The position numbers and the translations under genes are program-made. A stretch of DNA of 64,000 bases from Verticillium longisporum (lineage: Eukaryota > Ascomycota > Sordariomycetes > Glomerellales > Plectosphaerellaceae), in contig JAETXT010000004.1 of NCBI GenBank assembly GCA_019188255.1, forward strand, positions 6,324,001-6,388,000, given 5' to 3'. Under the pieces are notes generated by a model. It was not told the DNA's origin, did no database searches, and saw nothing but the letters and a program-made list of their open reading frames with translations. Position 1 is the stretch's first letter, and the number at the start of each line of letters is the position of its first letter. Of the stretch, positions 23,029 to 34,072 are shown piece after piece.

Positions 23029-24698
23029 ATGGCGTCCCTTACTCCCACAGCTCCTTCGCACGAGCCCGCCGTCTCCCAACACGAACCGACAGCACCGCAA
23101 ACCGAAGCTCCGAATGGAGCAAGCCTTGCTGATGAAGTAGACGACGATGGGGACATGAACGACATCTTCCAAGACGATGACGTCGACGACCAGGACTGGA
23201 ATGACGGAACGGGCGACGTGACGAAGTCCTACAACCGTCAACGCATGTTCAACGGCCCCGGTGATGCCGTGGCATCTCGATCGAACGCTCAGAGGCCCGC
23301 CGCCAACACATTCGCCAGCGTCGACGATCAAGTCGCCGCTCTCTCGAAGCACGCCGCCAAGATTCGACTCGACAGTGTCAAGGCCGACGATGATCGAACA
23401 AAAGATAAGGCGGACCGCGCCACGACTGAGCAGGTTCTTGACCAGCGGACGCGCATGATTTTGTTACAGCTGATCAATCGCGGCGTCGTCAGCGAGGTCC
23501 ACGGCACCATCAGCACCGGCAAGGAAGCCAACGTTTACCATGCCGTGCTGCACCCGGACGATGGGCCGACACTGCAGCGCGCGATCAAGGTGTACAAGAC
23601 GTCCATCATGGTGTTCAAGGATCGTGAGCGGTACATTGCTGGCGAGCATCGATTCCAAAAGGGTTTTGACAAGAGCAGTAACCGTAGCATCGTGAAACTA
23701 TGGGCCGAGAAAGAGTTTAGGAACATGAGGAGGATACACGCTGCTGGTATTCCGTGCCCCGAGCCCATAAGCCTGAAGCTGCATGTACTAGCCATGAGTT
23801 TCCTCGGCGACAAGAGAGGCTGGGCCTTTCCCCGACTCCGAGACGCCAACCTGGTCGGCGAGGACCTCGACCAAGTATGGAGGGGACTGTATGTGCAGCT
23901 ACTAGGACTCATGCGTCGGCTGTACCAAGTCTGTAGGCTGGTGCATGCTGATTTGAGCGAGTACAACATTCTCTACAACGACAACACCCTGTACATCATT
24001 GATGTGTCACAGAGCGTCGAGCCCGACCATCCACGCGCGTCAGAATTCTTGCGAATGGACATCAAGAACGTGGGCGACTTTTTCCGACGCAAGGGCGTTG
24101 ACACCTTGACAGACCGGGCCATCTTCCACTTCGTTACAGCCACACAGGGCCCCACTGAGGAGCCTGGACTGGAGGAGTCGATCGAGAAGCTCTATGAGAC
24201 CCGAGATCCCGAGGCAGATGACGAGGCCGCGGCCGCAGATGTCGAGGTCGACAATGCAGTCTTCCGCAGCCAATATATCCCTCAAACGTTGCAACAGGTG
24301 TACGACATTGAGAAGGACGCGAAGCAAATTGAACAGGGCAAGGGCGACAGCTTGGTGTACAAGAACTTGCTTGCTGACACAGTGGTCGACAACAAAGGCG
24401 AGGAGCAGTCAGATGATGATGAGCCCTCTGAAGAAGATTCGGGAAGCAGTGCTGAGTTGAACAGTGGTGACGAGTCGAAGTTTGAGAAGGGCAGGCCTCG
24501 CGGGAAGAAGCACGAGGACAAGGATGAGAAGAAGGTAAGCCACCAAGACATCTCACACACTGTCGTCCACCGTACTCATCACCGCACCAGGAACATAAAC
24601 AAGCCGTCAAGGAAGCGAAGCGGGAGAAAAGGAAAGAGAAGATCCCCAAAGCCGTTAAGAAGAAAATGGTGGCTGCGTCATCCAGGAAGCACAAATAG
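23029..24698 (+). CDS. RIO1: RIO-type serine/threonine kinase/ATPase RIO1
   Basis: An atypical kinase needed for the last steps of 40S ribosomal subunit maturation (20S pre-rRNA processing). Two exons, 23029..24534 and 24591..24698. The intron has GTAAGC..CAG borders, and the spliced tail reads EHKQAVKEAKREKRKEKIPK and ends ..KKKMVAASSRKHK. The N-terminal region is acidic (DEVDDDGDMNDIFQDDDVDD). The RIO core shows the P-loop STGKEANVYHA, the ATP lysine in RAIKVYK, catalytic Asp308 in LVHADLSEYNILY and metal-binding Asp325 in LYIIDVSQSVE. An acidic Ser-rich region and the Lys-rich tail follow. The intron is stop-free up to an alternative, clearly spurious C-terminus, so retention would replace the basic tail. 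Confidence 0.95.
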
Positions 24699-26087
24699 AT
24701 GTTCAAAGGCTCAAGCCTGTGATCTCACAACGCGACTTGGCCTGTCCATGCGTTCTAGAGGAATGCATCTGTCGTGGTGTATGGCGCCAAACACGGAGAA
24801 CACGAGCGCAATGGGATGATGAGACACAATTGACCCCGCGATGACCGAACGCTGTGTTTAGCATTCGTGCGTAACCGCCAAAGGTCCGTGGTGTGTCCTG
24901 ATAACACCGAGTGTGGTGTTAGGATGATCAAAGAGAGCCCTGACGATTGCGCCGTTTCGGGCTCGAGTGAGCCCATTGTTCTCCAGCGAAAATGGCCGTT
25001 CTCGGGTCACAACAAATTTATGCAAGACCATGAGATCCTTTCCAAACAAACCACAATCCATTGCGATTTGCGCCATTGGCGTATCCTGCTCCTCGATCGT
25101 CTGATGAAAGTTGGTATTCAACGCGGAACGTTCAAGCTCTCCGTTGTGCGAACACTTGGTCCGTAGAACCTTGCCCCTATACAGCCGAGATCAAGCTCAT
25201 GAATGCGTGTTCATTTCGAATCCTCGGATATGGACATGCTCGTAGGTCACATGTGCTGCCACCCCAGCCGCATCGGGGCCGCCCGCGTCTTCTTGTGCAA
25301 TCGTGGCGGCTACAGTGAGGTGCACGAGTGTACGGGTGCGTTACGCTGCAACAGCCATGTCTGGTCGACCGCCAGGCTGATGTCACATCACGACTAAATC
25401 TGTTGTCACATCAGGAGAGTTACGTCGACATGCGGAGACACAATCTACGTGATGTACAACAGCTCTTTGCTGCTTTTCCTGACTGGTACGCCTATGATAC
25501 CTACATCAAAATAAGGTACCTCATCATTTAAGTCTGAAGTCTCTGTCATGTCGAGGATCGTAAGATGAATGTACCGATTACGGTAGTGCAAAAGACGGGC
25601 AGGGACTTCCCATACTGTACTCACGTCACTGCAGTGACCAAGCGAGAAAGCATTCACGCTGTCACATAGTCCACAAATGGCACATTGTTCCTTCCCTGCA
25701 ATGGCGAGGCAACACCCGGCAAAGGTCTTCATCAGTTGTGCCTGCTGCGAGTCGGAGAGCATATCTCCAAGGCTACTTGGCTACCTGGGCAAGTCACTCT
25801 GTATTGCTCCTGCCACCACGAGGAGGTTGCGGCAAAGGGGCTCGATAATCTGATAACCTAGCGATGTAAGATACTCCCCTGCATCTGTCCTTACCACTCC
25901 GTTACACTGCATTCGTTCAGATACACTTTCCATCTTACGCCAGATATGCTCCTTTCAGGGCACGAGGTAAAAAAGCCTGGGGTTTTCTCCTCAAAATCCG
26001 TGATTTCAAGTCATCGGGATATCTCACATTCTTTCCTCCTGTACTTTTCATATTATAACGGCAGCAAACTTGAAGGTCTCGATCGCC
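24699..26087. other. Intergenic, no supported gene
   Basis: About 1.4 kb. Minus-strand frames at 24858-25121 and 25445-25762 (105 codons, Cys-rich start) were considered, but they have no recognisable domain or splice support. Confidence 0.5.
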
Positions 26088-27216
26088 ATGAGAACTTACG
26101 CCGTCCTCGTCCCGTTCCTATCGGCAGCTTGTGTTGCGGCTCAAGCCACATTCGCCAGCCCTTCCTGGGAATATTCCGGTTGCGTAGATATTGGGAACAT
26201 CGCGTTCGACCACACTGCCAACTTCGTGGATCCTTTCACGCCTCAGCAGTGTCAATCTGCTTGCGAAGGCTACGAATACGCGGCAGCTTTCGTAAAGTCT
26301 GTCTTTCACTTTCCTTCCCAGCCCAAACCATTATTTTTGTATCATGCTGACCCTTTGCACTTGCAGACTATGCCTTTGCGGCAACAGCATCGGTGACCTC
26401 AGCAGCCTGAAAAGGGACGACAGTGCTTGCAACAACCCGTGCCGCGGGGACGTCAGCCTCGGATTTTGTGGCTATATGGACGCCGACAACTCCTACGCCA
26501 ACATTTATGCAGTTTGCAGTGGTCGTCAAAGTTGTGGGGTTCCAGCTACGGCTCCAGCCAAAACCCCGACCGAGGTTTTATCTATCACGATCCAACCGCC
26601 TCATAGCCCCTGTGAAACAAGCGCGGCGTCGGTGCTGCCATCCACATCGCTCTGCTCTGACGATCTGGAGATACCAGCCTTCGGTACATCGGGGCCCTCG
26701 ACTCCTCAAGACTCCACCCCAGCAATGACAACAGAGAGCGCACTGGGCCTTGATCTCGGCTCCTCCTCCTCGACCACTCTACCTCCTGGCGAGTATGGCC
26801 TGACGTCCACTTCCTCGCCGTGTTCGAATGATCTGAGTTCCGGCACAACCTTCATCATCGTCGTGTCGCCAGGTCTTCCCAGCACTTCGACACCGTGTAG
26901 TACCGAATTGTTCTCTAGCGTCACCGTGTCCAACAGCCAACCGCCGACCGTCTATCCCATCGTACCTGCTCCGACTACACCATCATATGATGCGCCTAGC
27001 CCGATTGCATCCGATGGAAGCCTAACTATCCCGCCTTATAATGGACAAAACCCAACGTCCTCGACGACAATTGCCTCACCAACATCGTTCACTGCCCCTG
27101 AAGAACCAGTACCGACAACCTCGGGACCGGCGATTATAACTGCTGGCGGGTCTCTTCACTCGTACAACTTCTGGGCTGGGACTCTGGCAGCCATCATAGC
27201 TGTCGCTCACTGGTAG
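26088..27216 (+). CDS. Secreted WSC-domain cell-wall protein with Ser/Thr-rich stalk and GPI-like tail
   Basis: ATG 26088 opens a signal peptide (MRTYAVLVPFLSAACVAAQA) followed at once by a WSC cysteine domain: WEYSGCVDIGNIAFD, QQCQSACEGYEYAAAF, then after an intron CLCGNSIGDL, CNNPCRG, LGFCGY and Y. WSC domains bind fungal wall glucans. The rest is a Ser/Thr/Pro-rich stalk holding three imperfect repeats of ST..CS(D/N/T)(D/E)L, and a C-terminal hydrophobic segment (YNFWAGTLAAIIAVAHW) after small residues, as in GPI-anchored wall proteins. Frame continuity requires exon 1 to end at about 26296 (donor GTCTGT) and exon 2 to start at 26367, giving ~352 aa. The better-looking donor GTAAAG at 26292 would break the frame. 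Without a cytosolic tail it resembles an anchored wall protein more than a Wsc sensor. Confidence 0.75.
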
Positions 27217-27790
27217 AGTAGGCATAGGGTAGTCTTTTTTACATGTCGCTTGGCGGAGGAGGTTGCTTCGTACAAGGGGGTCTTACTTTAGACCAAGAAG
27301 CAGATGAGAAACCTCTCGAATTATAGCTGTCGGTCGTGGTATAGCATCAACGACCAAGGACTTTAATGATTAGTGTCGTAGTAAGCGCGATGATGGCCAA
27401 TAATGACTTCAAGTTCTGAAAAGCGGATAGTGATGCTCCTATGATGATTTTATCAAATTCGGCATGGTGTATGCACATCATGTGCCATGGTGAATACATA
27501 ATACTATCCGCATCGATTCAGAATCCCGACATGAGATGCTTTCAGCACGGGAACCGAATGGAAAGATCGTCCAACCTTAGACCATGAAGCATGTCTATTC
27601 ATGTGTGTGCAGTGGTGTAAATATATACAGGATAACAAAACGAGCTCATATACAAGAAACTTTGTACGCGGGGTGTGTACAAGACTTGCTGCGGACGAGC
27701 CAGAAACTCACAGGCCGGTGGCAAGTTCACAGGTCAGCCACCTGTGGGTTGACGGAACACGCTCGTTAACAGGGCGTGGTTCCGCACAGC
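27217..27790. other. Convergent 3' intergenic region
   Basis: 574 bp between the ends of the WSC gene (+) and the LPMO gene (-). No gene is seen. Confidence 0.55.
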
Positions 27791-29148
27791 CTAGTAGACG
27801 GAACGGCGCTCGTGGAGGCTCTGGCGCTTGGTGGGAACGACAGGCTCGCACTCCTCAATGTCCTCGTACTCATCATCGTCCTCCTCGGCGACGGGCTCCT
27901 CAACCTCCTCGCCATCGTCAGCAGGACACTCGTCATCCTCGACGGGCTCCTCGGCATCGACGTCCTCCTCCTTATCCGCGGGGCACTCATCGTCCTCGAT
28001 GGGCTCCTCGTCGTCCTCAACGGGCTCCTCGGTGTCCTCCTCGATGGGCTCAGCGGGGCAGTCCTCGTCGGTGTTCTCGTCATCGTACTCGTCATCGTCG
28101 ACGGCAACGGGGTCAAGACCCTCCTCCTCGTCTTCGGCAGGGCACTCATCGTCCTCAACAGGCTCCTCCTCCTCAACGGGAGTGGCAGGCTCAGTAGGAG
28201 TGGTGGGGGCGGCAGTGGTAGCAGGAGCGGTGGCGACAGGGGCAGCAGAGGAGACGGGAGCGTCGGTGGCAACAGGAGCAGGGGCAGGGGCAGAAGCATC
28301 AGGCTGCGAGGCGCCAGAGCAGGTAAAGAGCTTGGGGCCAGGGATCGTGTACTCCTCGGTGGCTGAAACAGGTCAGTATGGCTGGCGGTGGCTGGGCATG
28401 TCAGAATGGAATGACTTACTCTGGTAAGGGCTGTAGTCAATACCGGCGTCAGACGCGGAGTAGGCACCGGGGAACGCAACAAGACCAGACGAGGGGGTGG
28501 TGGACCCGGAGCCGGAAACCTCAAGCTGGTGGCAGCCGGGGTAGAACTCGGCACCCTGGTGAAGGGCGATGATCTCGTGGCGGACGAGGTAGAAACCAGG
28601 CGCAAGGCACTCGGGGATAGTGTAGTCGGCAGTGGCACCAGCCTTCATGAGAGCAGAAGCAGCCCACTCGTTAGTGGTACCCTTGCGGCCAGCCTCCTGA
28701 ATCTTGAACCACACGGCGCTGCGTTCGGTCAGTCAATCGACCCAGGTGCATCTTTTCGAACAAGGACTACTCACTCAGTGCCGGGCTCGTAGGCATCGCA
28801 GCCGGCGTCAGGGCAGCGGGCCATGTAGGTAATGACGGGTCCAACGTGCGAGTCGGGCCAGAGCGTCCAGCTCAGGGAGACTGTGGAGCCGGCAGCGGCC
28901 GGGGCGTGAAGGGCAGCGGGCTTGGAGCCGGAGCCGGAGCCACCGCACTGCATGTCAGGGCTGGTGACATCGAGGATAGGGCCGTTGCCGGCGATGACAC
29001 GAGAGATACGCTCAGGGACAGGGCTCGTGTAGGGGTCGGTGTAAGGCTGGTAGAACTCAACATCCTTGCCACCAATGACGGCGGTGTCGACGAAGCCGTG
29101 GGCAGCCGCCAGGGCTGCGGAGCTAAGGATGGTAGCAAAGTACTTCAT
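27791..29148 (-). CDS. AA9 lytic polysaccharide monooxygenase (former GH61) with acidic repeat tail
   Basis: A secreted copper enzyme that oxidatively cleaves cellulose or related glucans. Three exons on the minus strand, 29148..28775, 28718..28420 and 28362..27791, give 414 aa. The signal peptide (1-16) ends exactly before His17 (..LAAA/HGFVD), which would be His1 of the copper histidine brace; His101 (DSHVGP) is the second copper ligand. The conserved second-sphere His172 (LVRHEIIALH) and axial Tyr184 are present, but the usual Gln before Tyr is Glu182 (GAEFYPGC, codon GAG). The catalytic domain closes with YTIPGPKLFTC (~229-239). A Pro/Ala/Thr linker (~245-286) leads not to a CBM but to a ~115-residue acidic tail with four (E/D)CPA repeats, ending in a basic stretch with a dibasic KR site (TKRQSLHERRSVY). 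Its divergent neighbour is ATG17, 2.6 kb away. Confidence 0.92.
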
Positions 29149-31766
29149 GATGACGGTTCTTTCGGGTGGTGACGTGATTGGTGGAAGCGTAACGGGGTTA
29201 TCGAGGGGTTGTCAAGTTGCTTGTAAAAAGAGCGATATTGGTTATCCGTGTGGTTGGAAAGGCAAAAAAGGCCTGGAGAAGTGAATCGACTGCCGGGTCG
29301 ATGAAAGAGTGTGATCAAAAAAGTTGAATGAATGAATGAACGCAAGCTAGTTGCAAGCACAAAAAAGAAGGAATGAACAGGATGAACCACAGCTACAGAT
29401 GAACGAAGGTGACTCTCTTCGGGAGTCTGAGGGATGTCGGGCAACGGGGGAGGCGATATATATGGCGGCATCGTGACCAGGCCCCCGGCGGCCGGACCAG
29501 GTCAGACCAGACGTGGTGAGGCGAGGCGAGGTCGAAAGGCGGCGGCTGCAATCTGATTCTGCACCGATAATGGGCCAACTGACAGGCAGGATGAAAGGAG
29601 CTGGGCGAGAGCTCCGCCATAGTTTCAATTAAACTCGGCGGTCATGGTGGTTTGGGAAGAGTCGTCCAGGGCCCTGGTCGGGCTGGCGGCTGGGCGCATC
29701 GTGACGAGGGGGGTTGCTGTGCGGCGGGAGACCAGGGGAGGGATCGTTGGTTGATGAGATGAACTAGATGCGAAGAGGGTTGCAGACCGAGTAGGCGAGG
29801 ATGACCCCGTCCGTGGTAATGGGAGTTGTCCGTGTACTCATGCAGGGTAAGATTGAGCAGTGGTGGAGTTGTGGTCGAGGCGTTGAAGGGAAGACATGGA
29901 AGACAGCAAGAAGCATCGGAGCCGACGTCCATTTGGGGCCATGTGGAGGTGATCCATCACGCTCGCTGGGGCTGCCGATTGGCCTCGCTTGCGCCTGTCG
30001 GGTCCAGGACGAGGTTAGCGCTCAAGAGCTCAACTGAAACCGCCAAGATCTGTCCCTGGCAGCACCCCCTGCTGGAACCCCCCACAGCTTCCAGCTGCCA
30101 GGCCAATGACTCTATACACATTCGTCCTTACACGCGCCACACCACGTTTCACCTTGGGGCGAGGAGGAACAACCAAGGGAGAGGGAGGATGTGGGATGAG
30201 GGGATGGGACGCTCCTCAGGCCGTGAGCCTCATCCATCCTGACCTTGCCAACGATGGCAGCCCTGTCTTAAGGAGTCAGGGGCAGATGAGCCCACGTTTC
30301 GATGCTATGCAAGCTCTAGATGGTCTCCAGCTTCCTTTTTTCGTACAACCCAGCGGCCACCAATCATGATACCACTAGACCGCGCGCTATTCCCTTGACA
30401 GGCCTCACGCCGTCGCTGTCAACCTGCAACGGCCAACAGTCAGCGTGACGGCGGCGCATTGCCCATGTTGATTATTACCACCCGCCAAAGCGCAAGCCCA
30501 CCCCGTCACTCGTACAGGCGATATTGTCATCTCGGCTCAAGAGCTGGGACAATGGTGCTTCGGGCGAAATCTACCTGATGTCGACCAACCATCTGTTGTG
30601 CATGAGCGTAGGCTTGGCAGGCGGGAAAGAAGAGTGGGATTTCTGTTGTGGCCGTGGATACATATGACAATGCCACCCCGCCATCCGATCATCCCAGATT
30701 CATGCAAACCAAACTAGCCAGCACCTGCTCCACGTAGGATTCGCCTGTCCGAGCCATTGATCTTCGCTCCAGTCTGACGTCCCGTCTGTGTCGACCCTCG
30801 CTTCCGTTCTGAGTGTGTTGTACTGATCGATCGGAACCGTCGACCGGATCGACTGAGTTGATCATTGATCAGCGATGGACCGTGAGGATCCGCACCAGGC
30901 TTGAGACGATCAGGTTTGCTACCGACTCTCCTCTGTGACATTGACACGCAGATTAATAACCCGACAATCGCTGGAATTCGGCCAAAAACAACCTTCCTGT
31001 TTTTTTTTTGTTTTTTTTTTTGCTTTTTCCCTCAGGGACAAACGCAATTTCTTTTTCCACGTTCGGAATCAGGTTTCTGAGAACAACTTGGTCTCGTCAA
31101 TCCAGCTGGATCACGCTCATCAAGACGTAGATTTCCTTAACCCAAAGATCATATTCTACAGCCTAGAAAACCTGTCGTACCTAGGTACCTAGGTAGTTTA
31201 CGGAGTTCTTAAGGCATCAAAGACCATCGTATTGTACCTGATGTCACTTTGTCGGAAGGTGACATTTGTAGCGTGCTCGGCATTCCGTCATGTCAAGACG
31301 ATATTACGGCCTGGTCTTCCTTCCACAAGTTCAAGAATGCCCTTTCCTCAAGTAAGTGACATAAAGACTGCCAGCTGGTGACATAACCCGTCCAGACCCG
31401 CCCGATTACCTAAGGTACCCCAAACCCATGGAAAAGTGGAGAGCAGCGCCATAATGCCAAGCATGACATGTGCCATACCTCCAGCTGATAAGGGGGAGCT
31501 TCCCGCTTATCGGAACCTGTAGCATTCCTCAAGGTAGGCTTGACCGTGTCTCGCCTGTCATCGGCTTCATCACCTTGTCTCTGACGTTCTTCTCCCGTTG
31601 TCATTTGGTTCGCTTTCGGCCATCAAGCAGTGCTCTTCTCAGTCTCGTAGAGTCATTCCCCATCACCATGCATTGCCTTAATTTATCGCCATAGTCATCT
31701 CACGATCCTGGGCCCCCAGCACTTCCCTCCCCGTCCCTTCGTGCCAAACCTGAACCTCCATTCAAC
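29149..31766. other. Long upstream region between LPMO (-) and ATG17 (+)
   Basis: About 2.6 kb with no supported gene. A TATATATA-like element at ~29455-29463 is ~310 bp upstream of the LPMO ATG. T-rich homopolymer tracts occur at about 30991-31028. A palindromic CCTAGGTA-type repeat lies at 31181-31196. The length suits a carbon-regulated secreted-enzyme promoter, but I did not establish specific regulator sites. Confidence 0.5.
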
Positions 31767-33390
31767 ATGGCGACCTCACCCCCCGATGCCCCGAGTCGCA
31801 GCGCAGCCTCGTCTGCCTACGCCAGCCGAGACTCTTCCTCGCATACCCGAGACCGCCATGACGCATCCCAAGCGGCGTCCATTCCAGTCGAGACTCTCGT
31901 GGAACACCTACTCGCCGCCAAACGCTCACTTTCTTCCATGCAACATGTGCTGCGTGCTAATGACCTAGCCACTGATGCACGCCGGTCCCATGAGGAAGCA
32001 GCCATTCTGTGTGCACAGACTCGCTTTCTACAGAGGGCCATCGCGAACCAGACGACCCTGTTGTTGCGCGTCCGCCGCAGCCTCAAACGGACCTACGATG
32101 CCGGAAAGCGCGACTTCACCAACCTCGTCCGGACCATGGATGCTACCAATGAGAAGCTGCAGGAGACCATGGGGATGCTGAGAAACACGCCTGTTGAGGC
32201 TGACTTTCGTCCTCCCGGCGAGGAACCTCGAAACCTGATGGACTTTGTTGACGAGCAGAGCGTTCATGGCATGGTCGACGCACTGAAGAAGTGCCTTGGA
32301 GAGCTGCAGGTTAGTATTTCTTTGCCTTGGTGTGTGACCAACCCGTCTTAAGAGTCACGAACTAACTTGGTCCGAACTACAGGCTATTCAGACATCCTAC
32401 GATGGCGATCTGCTGCGTTTCGACAACGACCTCCGCGCCCTGAAGAAATCCATGGGCGTTTCCCTAGCGCCTCTGAGTGCCTCCCCTTCTGCGTCGACAG
32501 CCTATGAACCAATACCGGAGCTCCTCCTGTCGCTCGTCGAACACTCCCACGGCATGGCACAAATCCTGACGTCGCTGACACAACACTTTGACCTGTGCGT
32601 GACGGCTGTGCGAACGACTGAGGGTGGAGCCGACCTCGCCAGGCGACGCGCAGCCGAAGTTACGCAATCACAAGGCGGCGATGTGGTTTCAATCTCTGGC
32701 GTGATTGCAGACCAGGAGTCGCACATGTCAGGCCTAGAACCCACAACGGCTGAAGAGCGCGCAGACATGATCAATGTAGTTGTCGATGACGCAGCGCAGG
32801 TCGAGACGGCAGTGCAGGAGATTAACGATGGACTCCGTGCCGTCATGAGTGATTCGACGGCTTTGACGCAGCAGACGGAGCATATCAAATCGTCCTACGT
32901 AGCCACGGCGACCGCGTTGCGGGCGTTGGAGGAGATCGGCGGACGGCTCGCAGGCTATCTCGCAGCGGAGGCAGAATTTTTGCAGCGATGGGAGGATGAG
33001 CGATACACTATTTATGGCAAGCTCAGCGAGATGGATGATTTGCGAGAATTCTATGAGCGGTATGCTGGGGCGTACGATAACCTGCTCCTCGAGGTCGAAC
33101 GACGGCGGATGGTGGAGGACAAGATCCAGAGCATCTGGCGCAAGGCTCGAGAAAACGTCGACAAGCTCGTAGAGAGTGATCGGCAGCACAGGGAAGGGTT
33201 CCGCCATGATGTGGGCGAATTCATACCGACAGACTTGTGGCCAGGGATGGACAGGAGCATGATTCGATGGGAGCTCGTCCCGTCAAGGACCGAGGACGCG
33301 GTGGACGGTGACAAACACTCCGGCACACCAGTGCTTGATCAGCAGATCGTCGATGCTGCACGGGAAAGGGTGGAACGAAGTCAGCCATAG
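31767..33390 (+). CDS. ATG17: Autophagy-related protein 17 (scaffold of the Atg1 complex)
   Basis: ATG17 forms the elongated scaffold (with Atg29/Atg31 in yeast) that organises the phagophore assembly site. Two exons, 31767..32309 and 32383..33390, give 516 aa; the intron has GTTAGT..CTACAG borders and leaves the frame in phase. After a Ser-rich N-terminus the protein is almost entirely helical and coiled. Family features: [25 protein letters not shown] near 40-65, [19 protein letters not shown] near 155-175, [18 protein letters not shown] after the intron, and the C-terminal block [16 protein letters not shown], then the [10 protein letters not shown] segment. No membrane segments. Confidence 0.9.
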
Positions 33391-34072
33391 TGATGCCTGA
33401 TACGGGTAGCGATGATTTCTTTGGGTCGATTAAGGCGTTCGGTCCTAGGCGGGATGGCGGGGTGTCGACTAAGGCCCAAGTTGTACTTCTGGGAATAGAG
33501 AGGGTTGGCGTTTCTTGTCTGTTACGTTAAGATGTTGGATCAATTTCTCTCTTCTCCGACACTTGTCTTATCTTGTTCTCAGATACTTTTCAAGTCGAGC
33601 GACAAAAGCTCTTGTGCTCCCCTCTGGCTGAAGTGCATGCCCTTGGTCTCGAGTCACCAGCACCCTGTTGAATGCATGGGCCTAGCGCCGCAGGGCATAT
33701 CCGCAGTGCGGTAGTCATTCCTTGTTTTCTGGCTGGTGTTTCTAACCAAACATTCTGTTCAATGAACCATTCATACTGGAAACAGAATGTGCTGAGACGG
33801 TTGGTGCTTCGGAGTAAGAGTGCTGTGTGTTTGAGTGGGTGAACGGACACTTGGCTCGAGGCACGTGATGGGCACTCAGTGTCAGGGGCGTTTGACTCAA
33901 CCTCATCTCGGTCAATAACTGCATCTCATTCATCGAGACGAACGTCGAAATCTTCTTATTTCTTCGATCATATTCGCATATCAATCGCATACTTATTCCC
34001 TGTCTCGCAGGCTTATCCCCATTTGCGGATGCAGTAACCACTTCCTGGGTGGGTAAGAAGGCGAGCAACACC
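33391..34072. other. Intergenic
   Basis: 682 bp between ATG17 and the flavokinase-like gene, with no gene seen. The reading frame of the next gene is open for 8 codons upstream of its ATG, from a GTG at 34049. Confidence 0.5.

Noticed and set aside
27766..28638. 290-codon minus-strand frame, and 196/199-codon plus-strand frames at 27776-28427
   Set aside because: They are alternative frames of the repetitive acidic tail of the LPMO. The real third exon (28362..27791) is in a different minus-strand frame and joins perfectly to the catalytic domain.
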